Part shown: one piece after another, positions 9,076 to 17,389 of the stretch
Layout of the letters: each line of letters begins with the position of its first letter
How positions within the stretch are numbered: position 1 is the stretch's first letter
Assembly (NCBI RefSeq): GCF_000631985.1
Contig: NZ_JFYN01000002.1
Span: 62,001 to 126,000 of the forward strand
Reading direction: 5' to 3'
DNA length: 64,000 bases
Source of the DNA: Pseudomonas sp. RIT288
Lineage (GTDB): Bacteria; Pseudomonadota; Gammaproteobacteria; Pseudomonadales; Pseudomonadaceae
Position numbers and translations under genes: made by a program
Notes under the pieces: model-generated
Databases searched by the model: none
The model's input: only the letters and a program-made list of their open reading frames with translations
Told to the model about the DNA's origin: nothing

Positions 9076-10317
9076 TCATTCCCCGTCCGGGGCAGGGCTT
9101 GGCTGCATCGCCGCCGGCCAGTAGCGCAACGCGACGATCGGGATCAGTGCGACGACGTAAGCGAGGCAAACAAACAGATAGGTGTACTGCAAACCGTAGG
9201 CCTGACTGAGCAGACCACCGGCAGAAATCCCCGCAATCGAAGCGAATTGCGCAGTGCCCTGAGCGATGCCCAGTACATGACCCTGTCGCGAGCTGTCGGC
9301 GGTCTTCGAGATCAGCGCCATCAGCACCGGTGTGGTTGCACCCAGCAGCACGCCCCAAATGAAGTAGGCAATGACGAACACCACCGGGTTGTGGGTGACG
9401 CCTGCCACCGCAGTGAGGACGATGCAGCCGATGATCACGTAAGCCATGCGCTGCAAGGTGTCCTGCTGACCACGGTGTTCGAAATAACGCGACCACGCCG
9501 TGGCCGACAGAATGAAGCCCAGCGCCAGCAAGCCGTAGCACAGACCGACCACCGAATTACTGACCTCGAACACCGAGCTGACATACAGCGAAAACGAGGT
9601 CTGCGGCAGCATCCGCGCCAGCAACAGAATGCCCATCACACCGAGTAGCGACAGCAATGGCGAGCCTTGCCAGAGGCTGCCGGAACGAGCCGGCGCAGTT
9701 TTGTCGACGATCACGGCTTTCTTCACCGGCGGCACGTCCGGCAAGGTCACGGCGGCGATCACGGTACACACCGCACACAGCGCCGAAGCGATGATGTTGA
9801 TCCAGAAGAACGTCGCGTAATCGAGGATCAAGCCGCCGACCACCGCACCCAGCAGCGAGCCGACATTGGTCGAAATCTGCAGAATGGCGAACAACCGTGC
9901 GCGCCGCGACGGCGCTTCAATGCTGACACCGTAGGCCTGTGCCGGCGCGATATAGCCGGCAAACGCGCCCTGCAGAAAGCGCAGGATCAGAATGACCCAG
10001 ATATCACTGAAGAGCGCCAGCCCAAGCTGGGTCAACGACAAACCGGCGAGGGCGCGGATCATCATCAACTTGTGGCCGTAGCGATCACCGATCCGGCCCC
10101 AGAATGCACTGGTGAGAATAATGCCAAGCATCGGCCCGACGTACACGGCGATGCTGGCGAAGCTGAAAAGCGACTCTGACGTCGTCAGCCCACGCAGGTG
10201 GACAGGCCAGAACGGCCCGCTCATTTCCATCGCGCCCATCGATACCAGCTGGATCGCAAATAGAAGATAAATCAGGATTCTTACTCTCGAACCCTGGATG
10301 GCACCTGCTTGGGACAT
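9076..10317 (-). CDS. MFS exporter, probable siderophore efflux
   Basis: The 413-residue protein has about 12 hydrophobic segments and the MFS motif between helices 2 and 3 (FWGRIGDRYGHKLMM). It begins 13 bp after the NIS synthetase stop codon and is followed by the class V PLP enzyme gene. SbnD, LbtB and FslB-type MFS proteins export NIS siderophores and are encoded in the same relative context. From this position I infer export of the newly made siderophore; sequence alone does not show the substrate. Confidence 0.9.
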   Translation of the reverse strand: MSQAGAIQGSRVRILIYLLFAIQLVSMGAMEMSGPFWPVHLRGLTTSESLFSFASIAVYVGPMLGIILTSAFWGRIGDRYGHKLMMIRALAGLSLTQLGLALFSDIWVILILRFLQGAFAGYIAPAQAYGVSIEAPSRRARLFAILQISTNVGSLLGAVVGGLILDYATFFWINIIASALCAVCTVIAAVTLPDVPPVKKAVIVDKTAPARSGSLWQGSPLLSLLGVMGILLLARMLPQTSFSLYVSSVFEVSNSVVGLCYGLLALGFILSATAWSRYFEHRGQQDTLQRMAYVIIGCIVLTAVAGVTHNPVVFVIAYFIWGVLLGATTPVLMALISKTADSSRQGHVLGIAQGTAQFASIAGISAGGLLSQAYGLQYTYLFVCLAYVVALIPIVALRYWPAAMQPSPAPDGE

Positions 10318-10330
10318 GAGTCAGCCTCGG

Positions 10331-12181
10331 TTAAACGCTAGCGAGCGGGTTGGTCAGGGTGTGTTGCAAACGATAGTTGCTGTATTGCATCAAGTGCATG
10401 CGCAACAGCGAACGGGTTGGCCATGGCTCTTCGACGAACGCCTTGTGCTCGGTTTCCCACACGTCTGCCGCGACGCGGTCGCGCACCGCTTCGAAGGCGA
10501 GGTCGGTTTCCTCGCGCAACACCTGCCAGAGCCGCGTGTTGTTGAAAGCGTATTCTTTGGTCAGCCACAGGGCCATTTCATGCAGGTGCGTGAGGAACGC
10601 CGCGTCGAGCACAAACATGCGCACCGGCTCGATATCACCGGAGAACACCGTCGGCAGAATACCCGGCTGCACATGCGGTTGCAGGCTGTAACCACGGCCC
10701 TCGAGCAACGGCGCGTAAGTGCGGCCATCACCGAAATCGCGGATCAGCAGACTACGTGCTTTGCCGTCCGGGGAGAACAGCACCATGGTGTTTTGCTGGT
10801 GCGCCTCAAGGCCGATGCCGTACATCAAGTAGATCGCCACCACCGGGTGAGTCACCACTTTCGCGTACTCGCGGAACCAGTTCTCGACCTGGGCAGCATC
10901 GGCGCGCACGCCGTCGCGTTCAATCAGATCAGTGAACAGCGGACGACCGGTGGCGGGCAAACGGGTGAACAGTGAAGCCACGGTTATCGGCAGGCACTCA
11001 TCGTTGCGTTCGAATGCAGGTGCGCTGGCGCGATAAACCACGGACAGATGACGGCCCGGGTGATCGTCCTGCGTCACCGCGTTTTTGTAACGCACACCGA
11101 TTTCTTCCGGGAAGATTTCCAGGCGCTGATCGAAGCCGTTTTCCGTCGCGAGAATCTTGCTGATCACCGTGCTGATGCGCGGGCCCATGTGAATCGACTT
11201 GGCTTGCAGGCTGCGCAGTTCGCTGGTCATCCACACCGCGATAGGCAGTTTGATCAGCGGCGCGGATTCGTCCAGCACCGGCATCATCGTGCGATAGGAC
11301 ATGGTCGGCAGGGTTGGCAGGTCCGGACCGTCGGTGATCAGAATGCCGTCGGCGATTTCTTGTGCGAAGGTTTCCAGCACGTAGGCCTGCAAATGCCAGC
11401 TGTGGATCGGCAAGGGCAGCCATTGGTTTTCGTCGAGCCCCTTGCTGTTGAGCGAGGCTTTCCATTGCGCCCATTGCGTCGGGAAATGCTCGGCGAACCA
11501 GGCGCGGTAATCGATCACGTGCGGCATGCTTTCGCTTTTCGCGTTGTCGGCGCGCAGTGCGGCGATGCGCAGCGGCACCTGTGCGTTGAACTCGGGCGAC
11601 AGCTGCTCGACCTCTTCATCGGTCAGGCCCGGGCGGGCTTTCCAGGTCGGGTAATACGGGTGGCCCTCCAGCGAACCCCACTGGTCTAGCAGGATCGCGG
11701 CGTCCTTGGTTTTGGCGTGCTGGCGCAAGTAATCAGTGAAGCTGTTCAGCCCCTGGTCCTTGGCGGCTTGTGCCAATCGGGCGTTCCAGTGCTGGCGATG
11801 CTGACGGGCGTGGGCGTCGTTGGTCAGGCTGTTTTCCATGTCGGACTTGAGCCCGGCTACACCTTCGTCGGTCGGCGCGAAGTCGAAGCTGTCGCGCAGC
11901 ACATCAAGCATGTCCTGGTGGCTGGTGATGACCTGGCGCACGCCTTCATCGGTGACCAACACCACGTCACCGTCGTTGACCACGGTATCGGCCGGGCCTT
12001 TGGCAATGTCGGAAAAAGCCAGGTGGGCGCGGCCGCCCTTGAGCGGATACGTGGCCTGGTTGCCCTCGACGGAAAAGCTCAGGGCCGCTCGGTCGAGGAT
12101 GTTTTCCGCAAACAGGCAACGCACCAGACGGCGCATGGCATTTTTGCGGGAGTAGGCGATCAGTGTCTTGAAGTCATCCAT
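10331..12181 (-). CDS. NIS siderophore synthetase (IucA/IucC family)
   Basis: The 616-residue protein has the IucA/IucC domain followed by the FhuF-like C-terminal domain. Family residues visible are EGHPYYPTWKAR (172-183, the HPxHxxxK-type nucleotide site), PIHSWHLQAY, RISTVISKIL, RHLSVVYR, and GLEAHQQN with a following LIRDFGDG. These enzymes adenylate a carboxylate of citrate or a related acid and condense it with an amine or alcohol. It is the only NIS synthetase in the locus. Staphyloferrin B needs three and rhizoferrin-type molecules one, so a small product such as a diamine carrying one or two citrates is likely. Confidence 0.95.
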   Translation of the reverse strand: MDDFKTLIAYSRKNAMRRLVRCLFAENILDRAALSFSVEGNQATYPLKGGRAHLAFSDIAKGPADTVVNDGDVVLVTDEGVRQVITSHQDMLDVLRDSFDFAPTDEGVAGLKSDMENSLTNDAHARQHRQHWNARLAQAAKDQGLNSFTDYLRQHAKTKDAAILLDQWGSLEGHPYYPTWKARPGLTDEEVEQLSPEFNAQVPLRIAALRADNAKSESMPHVIDYRAWFAEHFPTQWAQWKASLNSKGLDENQWLPLPIHSWHLQAYVLETFAQEIADGILITDGPDLPTLPTMSYRTMMPVLDESAPLIKLPIAVWMTSELRSLQAKSIHMGPRISTVISKILATENGFDQRLEIFPEEIGVRYKNAVTQDDHPGRHLSVVYRASAPAFERNDECLPITVASLFTRLPATGRPLFTDLIERDGVRADAAQVENWFREYAKVVTHPVVAIYLMYGIGLEAHQQNTMVLFSPDGKARSLLIRDFGDGRTYAPLLEGRGYSLQPHVQPGILPTVFSGDIEPVRMFVLDAAFLTHLHEMALWLTKEYAFNNTRLWQVLREETDLAFEAVRDRVAADVWETEHKAFVEEPWPTRSLLRMHLMQYSNYRLQHTLTNPLASV

Positions 12182-12217
12182 ATCAGCGGTCTGCTCGTCG
12201 AAAATTGAGAAAGAAGA

Positions 12218-13378
12218 TCAAGCGGCGGCGCTTGTCGTGTGCGGCCATTGGCGCGGGAAATAGTCGAGTGCCGAGTCGCGCAGGCCTTCCATGTAGGCCA
12301 CGCTCCACTGCAAGACTTCTTCGATATAAGGCACCTTGAGGTCGAAGCGTTTGGCCATTTCCACCAGCAGCACCAGGCCGTAGGCGACGTCTTCGTTGAA
12401 GGCGCGACTCTCGCGCTCGATCACGTAACCGGCGCGGTTGTCCGCGGCCGGTACCATCGGTGCGAGGATGTCGTTGTAAGCCTGATTGGTGCGCAGGATC
12501 GAGAGCATGCTGCTCGGGTCGCGGATCTGCTCGCCGTATGCCTCAACGATTTCCTGTTTCAGCGATTTCACCGAGGACAGGTCGATGCCCAGACGCTGGC
12601 TGATTACCGCACACAGTTCCTGGCTTTCCTGATCCATGCGTTCAAGGAAATAGGCGCCGAGTTCCGGGCATTCGGTCCACCAGCACATGCGCTGCGGGAA
12701 AATCTTGCGATGCCACTGGCCGTAGGGGCCGATCAGGCCGTAGATCACCGAGCTGTGCATGATCGGGTTGCCCGGCGTCAGGGTGATTTCCAGAAAGTGG
12801 TCAAGCATCGTCACGCACGGGCCGTACAGCCGCGTGAGTATTTTTTCCAATTGGCGGCGCGCGGTTTGTGGCTCCCGGGCGTGGGTTGCCACGTACAACT
12901 GGCTTTTGCCGCCGCCCATTTTGATCGAACGTCCCGGGGTCAATTCGAACGCCGTGTGCGGAACATCCTTCATGCCCCAGATCACCACATTCGGCCGGTC
13001 GGGCAGGGTCGCTTCGGCCAGCCAGTCGAAACCGCAAAAACCGGGGATGGCGCCGATGAACACCGGTTTGCTGGTGGTCAGATGCGGCGCAATGTCTTTC
13101 AACGTTTGCGGACGGGCGTGGGCCGGCACGGTGATGATGACGATGTCGGCATCTTCCACCGCGGCTTTCGTGTCGCTGGTCACCCGATCCAGTCGGGCGC
13201 TCAGCGTCGAGCCATCCGGCAACAAGGCCTGCATCGGCGTATGACGGACGTGGTGTTCGATAACCTCCTGATTATGGGTGTGCATCGAAACCTGAACATT
13301 CGGCAGCTGCTTGAACAGGATGGCGTTGAGATGGCCGGTCCTGCCGCCACCACAGATGGCGACTTTCAATAGATTCAT
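12218..13378 (-). CDS. Octopine/nopaline (opine) dehydrogenase family enzyme, proposed SbnB substitute
   Basis: This 386-residue protein has an N-terminal Rossmann fold (VAICGGGRTGHLNA, residues 7-20) and an Octopine_DH-type helical C-terminal domain with NPIMHSSVIYG, where the family's catalytic histidine lies. Opine dehydrogenases interconvert a secondary amine with an amino acid plus a 2-oxo acid using NAD(P). The SbnA product of staphyloferrin B synthesis, N-(1-amino-1-carboxyethyl)-glutamate, is such a secondary amine. SbnB, from a different family, cleaves it to diaminopropionate and 2-oxoglutarate. Located directly after the SbnA-like gene, this enzyme could do the same job. That is inference; true opine synthesis is the alternative. 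Confidence 0.85.
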   Translation of the reverse strand: MNLLKVAICGGGRTGHLNAILFKQLPNVQVSMHTHNQEVIEHHVRHTPMQALLPDGSTLSARLDRVTSDTKAAVEDADIVIITVPAHARPQTLKDIAPHLTTSKPVFIGAIPGFCGFDWLAEATLPDRPNVVIWGMKDVPHTAFELTPGRSIKMGGGKSQLYVATHAREPQTARRQLEKILTRLYGPCVTMLDHFLEITLTPGNPIMHSSVIYGLIGPYGQWHRKIFPQRMCWWTECPELGAYFLERMDQESQELCAVISQRLGIDLSSVKSLKQEIVEAYGEQIRDPSSMLSILRTNQAYNDILAPMVPAADNRAGYVIERESRAFNEDVAYGLVLLVEMAKRFDLKVPYIEEVLQWSVAYMEGLRDSALDYFPRQWPHTTSAAA

Positions 13379-13406
13379 CGAGAGGCGTTCCTGTGTGAAG
13401 AGTGGG

Positions 13407-14450
13407 TCATGCGACGCTCAGTTGCAGCGGCGCGGAAACAGAGTCCAGCCAGTGGGTCTTGCCCAGCCAGGCGTCCAGTTGCGGGGCGATGCTCGGATCG
13501 ATCAGATCGCGCTCCTGCAGCCATTGGTCGTCGAACACCGTGTGCAGGTATTTCTCGCCGCCGTCGGCAATCGGCACCACGACGTTGCCGGTCAGCACGC
13601 CTTTGTGGATCAGCTCCAGTGCCTTGAAGATCGCACCACCGGTCGAGCCGCCTACCAGCAGGGCGAAGTTGCGCGCGATGTAGCGCGCGGTTTCGAACGC
13701 CTGCGAGTCGGTGACTTGCACACCCAGATCGATGCAGCTGTAGTCGAGCACCAGCCCCACGGTGTCGCCGGCCGGCGTACCGGTGCCGGATTGGTAGTAC
13801 GGGTAGCCGGGGTGACCGAAGACAATCGAACCGGCCGGTTCCACCGCGACGGTGACGGTGTCCGGGTTGTGCACTTTCAAGCCGCGTGCGATGCCGGTCA
13901 TCGAACCGCCGGTGCCGACGCAACCTACGTAAGCGCCGACAACACCTTCAGCCTGGACAATGGTTTCGCGGACGAAATCGCTGTAACCGCCGGCATTCGC
14001 CGCATTGTCGGACTGGTTCATGAACACCGCGCCGGGAATTTCGCTGGCCAGCTCGGCGGCCATCTGTTGCCGCTCGACCACCGCGACTTCATCTTCGCGA
14101 TAAGTGCCTTTGACGAAACGAATGTCGGCGCCGAGGGCCTTCATCACGGCGATCTTGTCTTGTGCGGCGTGGTGATCGACCACGGCGATGAAATGCAGGC
14201 CGAACTCGACGGCGGCCATGGCCAGGCCAATCCCGGTATTGCCCGACGACGATTCGACAACGACACCGCCGGGTTTCAGGCGACCGGACTTGAGCGCCGC
14301 CAGCACCATGTTGCGCGCCATGCGGTCTTTGATACTGCCGCCGGGATTGTTCTTTTCAATCTTCAATAACAATCGCGCGTTGGTATCCGGAACATCGATG
14401 CCCAACATCGGTGTATTACCAATAAGGTCAGAGACTTTATTCAAGATCAT
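13407..14450 (-). CDS. SbnA-like PLP synthase (2,3-diaminopropionate pathway)
   Basis: The 347-residue protein belongs to the cysteine-synthase (fold II) PLP family. It has Lys41 in NNPGGSIKDRMA, the substrate loop SSSGNTGIGLA and the phosphate-binding GCVGTGGSMTG. SbnA members make N-(1-amino-1-carboxy-2-ethyl)-glutamate from O-phosphoserine and glutamate. The siderophore operon context, and the absence of cysteine or sulfate genes nearby, favours this over O-acetylserine sulfhydrylase. It lies between the decarboxylase gene (14 bp upstream) and the opine-dehydrogenase gene (28 bp downstream). Confidence 0.88.
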   Translation of the reverse strand: MILNKVSDLIGNTPMLGIDVPDTNARLLLKIEKNNPGGSIKDRMARNMVLAALKSGRLKPGGVVVESSSGNTGIGLAMAAVEFGLHFIAVVDHHAAQDKIAVMKALGADIRFVKGTYREDEVAVVERQQMAAELASEIPGAVFMNQSDNAANAGGYSDFVRETIVQAEGVVGAYVGCVGTGGSMTGIARGLKVHNPDTVTVAVEPAGSIVFGHPGYPYYQSGTGTPAGDTVGLVLDYSCIDLGVQVTDSQAFETARYIARNFALLVGGSTGGAIFKALELIHKGVLTGNVVVPIADGGEKYLHTVFDDQWLQERDLIDPSIAPQLDAWLGKTHWLDSVSAPLQLSVA

Positions 14451-14464
14451 TGCAATTGTTCCCT

Positions 14465-15859
14465 TTAGTAGTCAGGTGAAAACGCATAGTTACCTTCCGT
14501 ACAACAGGTCGCCGTCAACCGCCGGGGAAGGGGATGGCGATGAAACTCGTTTTCCAGCAAATCCATCTGGTAACCGGCGGTGTTGATATAAATCAATAAG
14601 TCACCGGTTTGCGGTGCCGTCGCAAAGTTGATCAGACGGTGGGTAATGACGTCATCGTCCAGGCAACTATGGCCGGCAATATAAGCTTGAATCGGGATGT
14701 TCGGCTGTTGTTTGGTACCGACAAGTATCGGATCCATCAGATATTCCGAGGCAAACCAGGTTTCGCAAGCGCTGAAACTGCTGCCCTCAACGAAGATCAC
14801 GGTTTTATTGTCAGCCAATTGTTTGCTGCGCGTGACGCGAAATATTGAAATGGCAGCTTGATCGACCAGGCTTCGGCCCGGCTCGAGTGCGAGGGTTATA
14901 TTCTGAGTCTTCAAGTAATTGGCAATGGAAAAACCGTGCGAATGCTCGGTTTCGAGCAATAACGTCAGCCATTGTGTAGCGGTCAGTTCACTGCCGTAAG
15001 GATAATAAGTGGCGGGAACTTTCTGATTGTAATAGTGGCTGGCGTTATTGTCGTTCTGCAGGAATTGAGCGTAGGCCTGCGGTTCGACATAACGAATCGG
15101 CAAGCCGCCACCGATGTCGATCATCTGCGGATTCAAGCCCATTTCCCTGGCAGCCTCGATAAAACCGCTGACCTCGCGAAAGGCCTGCGCGCGGGATTCG
15201 AATCCATAGCCGCCGAGGTGAAAATGGAAACCTTCAAAGTGAAAACGCTCAGGTTGTTCTGTCAACCGTTGCAGGCATTGCAGCAGGTCTTGAGAGCCCA
15301 TTCCGAATCGGCTCTTCGGACTGCTTTGCGGTCTGTAACGCAGTAAAACTCTGGTTTTTGTCGGACCTGGCTGTGTTGGGAACACGCTATGCAGGTGATC
15401 GAATTCCTCCAGCGAATCCACGCAAATCAATGAACCGGCGCTGATCAACGCTTGATGGAAAACGGCTGTCTTGGCTGGTCCTGTGGCGCAGATTTTTGTG
15501 CCCGACACACCTGCGCGCAGGGCAGCATTCAACTCGTGAATGCTCGACACATCGACGCCGATCCCCGAATTCGCTGCAGCGCCGAGCATGCTTTGCGACT
15601 TGTTGGCCTTGGCCCCGTAGAAAATGGCGTGGGGCACTTGGTATTGCTTCAACACGTTCAGCAGCGCTTGCGTGTTTAATTCAAACGCATGGGGCCAGAC
15701 CAGATTTAACGGCGAGCCCTGTTGCTCCACTAATTCCGTCAGTTTGTTCGGGAACTTGTTGATAAGCGTGGAAATAACTGGGTCGATCAGCGGCGTTAAC
15801 ATCGCCGGGTGATGAACTTTATATGGCTGCTCAACAGCAGATTTATTTGTTGTAGGCAT
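14465..15859 (-). CDS. PLP-dependent type III amino-acid decarboxylase (SbnH/LysA-like)
   Basis: The 464-residue protein has the alanine-racemase-fold decarboxylase motifs: PLP lysine Lys84 in YGAKANKS, HFHLGGYG, GGGLPIRY, EPGRSLV, SCLDDD and a C-terminal YQMD. SbnH in staphyloferrin B synthesis and the decarboxylases of rhizoferrin-type loci are of this type. The likely substrate is diaminopropionate or its citryl conjugate, giving an ethylenediamine unit. The start is the ATG at 15859, preceded by AGGGG. It is the first gene of the minus-strand biosynthetic operon. Ornithine or lysine as substrate cannot be excluded. Confidence 0.88.
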   Translation of the reverse strand: MPTTNKSAVEQPYKVHHPAMLTPLIDPVISTLINKFPNKLTELVEQQGSPLNLVWPHAFELNTQALLNVLKQYQVPHAIFYGAKANKSQSMLGAAANSGIGVDVSSIHELNAALRAGVSGTKICATGPAKTAVFHQALISAGSLICVDSLEEFDHLHSVFPTQPGPTKTRVLLRYRPQSSPKSRFGMGSQDLLQCLQRLTEQPERFHFEGFHFHLGGYGFESRAQAFREVSGFIEAAREMGLNPQMIDIGGGLPIRYVEPQAYAQFLQNDNNASHYYNQKVPATYYPYGSELTATQWLTLLLETEHSHGFSIANYLKTQNITLALEPGRSLVDQAAISIFRVTRSKQLADNKTVIFVEGSSFSACETWFASEYLMDPILVGTKQQPNIPIQAYIAGHSCLDDDVITHRLINFATAPQTGDLLIYINTAGYQMDLLENEFHRHPLPRRLTATCCTEGNYAFSPDY

Positions 15860-16473
15860 AGTTAACCCCTGGCGTCGAAAGTTACGTCGCCATTGATAGT
15901 TCGATCACCGATCGTTATCGATGCAGGTCGTTTTTTTTGCTCGTCAGCGTCGAGGCTTTAAACAACTGGGAGGCGGATGCCAAGTGAAGTCCGCTATTGG
16001 ATCTGTCGCTCTGATCGTAATAAATGGTTCACAAAACAATTGCATGAGAACCCCATTCCATAAGGTTTGTGCGGACGTATTGAATGGCCATTAGTTGCGG
16101 ACCATTGCCCTGTAGCAGCCTGTAGCTGATGTTTAAGTGACATCACTGACAGGTACTTTTCCAGATACCGATGACTTGCTTTGAAACGAGAATAGTTCCT
16201 CTTGGTGGCGTGAACAATATTGCGAACGCGAACGATTATCAAGTAAGGTTTTCAAATATTTTTCAATAACGACCTGCTCAGGGCGAATCCATGAACGTGT
16301 ATTTACACGCTCAAGGACTCGTTCGCCCCGAGATAAAAAAGTCCGTTAATTCCTTGAGCAATAAGGCCTTAAGGGCTTTTGCGATAAGCCCCGTAACAGC
16401 AGCCAAACACGCCGTTGAAGGGGCCTGAAAATTTTCACAAACCACGACTGGTTCACGTCAAAGGAGCAACGCC
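15860..16473. promoter_or_regulatory. Divergent intergenic region between the two siderophore transcription units
   Basis: No credible gene is seen in these 614 bp; an 82-codon minus frame at 15994-16242 has no ribosome site or recognisable product. Promoters for the minus operon (from 15859) and the plus operon (from 16474) must lie here. Positions 16222-16240 contain GCGAAC, GCGAAC, GATTATC, a weak Fur-box match (12 of 19). Positions 16277-16391 are rich in inverted repeats and are listed separately. Confidence 0.55.
16277..16391 (+). promoter_or_regulatory. Highly structured leader before the CitE-like gene
   Basis: Several inverted repeats nest here. CTCAGGGCGAA at 16277-16287 pairs with TTCGCCCCGAG at 16322-16332 (10 of 11). 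Inside it is the perfect hairpin CGTGTA-tt-TACACG (16296-16309). GCTCAAGGA at 16309-16317 can instead pair with TCCTTGAGC at 16351-16359, which crosses the first stem. GGGCTT-7 nt-AAGCCC follows at 16373-16391. The density of stems, with mutually incompatible pairings, suggests a regulatory RNA leader or a DNA-level cruciform. Its function is unknown. Confidence 0.45.
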
Positions 16474-17364
16474 ATGCAATCCGATCGACTCAGCCGCAAA
16501 GCGCCACTCGCGATCAGCTATCTGTTCGTGCCGGGCAACCGTTCCGAGCGTTTTTCCAAAGCCTGCGAAGCAGGGCCGGACGCGATCATTCTCGACCTTG
16601 AGGATGCCGTTCATCCGGACAGCAAAGCCGCCGCCCGTGACGCCATCCAGGCGTGGCAGGAGAAAACGCCGAGCGTTGCTTGTGAGCGTTACATTCGCCT
16701 CAACAGCGTCAGCAGTTCGCTGTTTCGCCAGGACCTGAGCTGGCTCAGCGACATGCGTTACCCCGAGCGTTGCAGCGGGATTTTCCTGCCCAAGGCCGAA
16801 TGTCCCGAGACGCTGGCGCGGGCGGTCGAGCGCTTGCTGGAGTGGCAACCGACGCTGGCGATCGTCGCGATCATCGAGACCGCCAAAGGCCTGCAGCAGG
16901 TCGAGTCGATCGCTGCAATTGCGGGCGTGGCGCGGCTGGCGTTTGGCTCGCTGGATTTCTCGCTCGATATCAACTGCAGCCAGGTGCCCGAGGCGTTTCT
17001 GTTTGCCCGCAACCGCATCGTGCTGGCGTCGCGCACGGCGGATCTGCCGTCGCCGATCGATGGCGTGACGCCGGCAATCAGCGACTTGGCGGTGGTTGCC
17101 CAGGACTCGCAATACGCCCGTTCGCTGGGCTTCGGCGCCAAGCTGTGCATTCATCCCGGGCAACTGGCGACGGTGCAGTCCGCCTTCCTGCCGGACTCGC
17201 GTCAATTGGCGTGGGCCGATCGTGTGATGCGGGCGGTGGCCACGGGCAGTCACGCGGTGCAAGTGGACGGCGAGATGGTCGACTTGCCGCTGATCGAACA
17301 CGCCCAGCGCCTGCTCGATGTGGCCAGTCAGCATGCGCCGGTTGCCCGCGCCGATGCCTGCTGA
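16474..17364 (+). CDS. CitE-like HpcH/HpaI-family aldolase/lyase, possible citrate supplier
   Basis: The 296-residue protein has the CitE/HpcH TIM-barrel motifs: SYLFVPGNRSERFSKA, ILDLEDAVHPDSK with acidic metal-contact residues, AIIETAKGL and LAFGSLDFSLDI. CitE is the citrate lyase beta subunit and relatives act on CoA esters. The staphyloferrin B cluster has SbnG, a distantly related HpcH-family citrate synthase, so supply of citrate or another acid to the NIS synthetase is a reasonable inference. An AAGGAG ribosome site lies 8 bp upstream. The SbnI-like gene follows after 25 bp. Confidence 0.8.
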   Translation: MQSDRLSRKAPLAISYLFVPGNRSERFSKACEAGPDAIILDLEDAVHPDSKAAARDAIQAWQEKTPSVACERYIRLNSVSSSLFRQDLSWLSDMRYPERCSGIFLPKAECPETLARAVERLLEWQPTLAIVAIIETAKGLQQVESIAAIAGVARLAFGSLDFSLDINCSQVPEAFLFARNRIVLASRTADLPSPIDGVTPAISDLAVVAQDSQYARSLGFGAKLCIHPGQLATVQSAFLPDSRQLAWADRVMRAVATGSHAVQVDGEMVDLPLIEHAQRLLDVASQHAPVARADAC

Positions 17365-17389
17365 ATCCCCGGCGAATCAGGAGATCACC

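Noticed and set aside
736..15859. Achromobactin (acs/cbr) locus as the identity of the siderophore cluster
   Set aside because: Achromobactin needs three NIS synthetases, while only one is present, and the SbnA/SbnI/opine-dehydrogenase genes do not belong to that pathway.
16152..16180. Possible third copy of the receptor-upstream element (TACTTTTCCAGAT...ACTTGC)
   Set aside because: The match needs several gaps and lacks the CTGCGG and GGAG blocks, so it is too weak to call.
15994..16242. 82-codon minus frame in the siderophore intergenic region
   Set aside because: No ribosome site, no recognisable product, and it spans the likely divergent promoter region.
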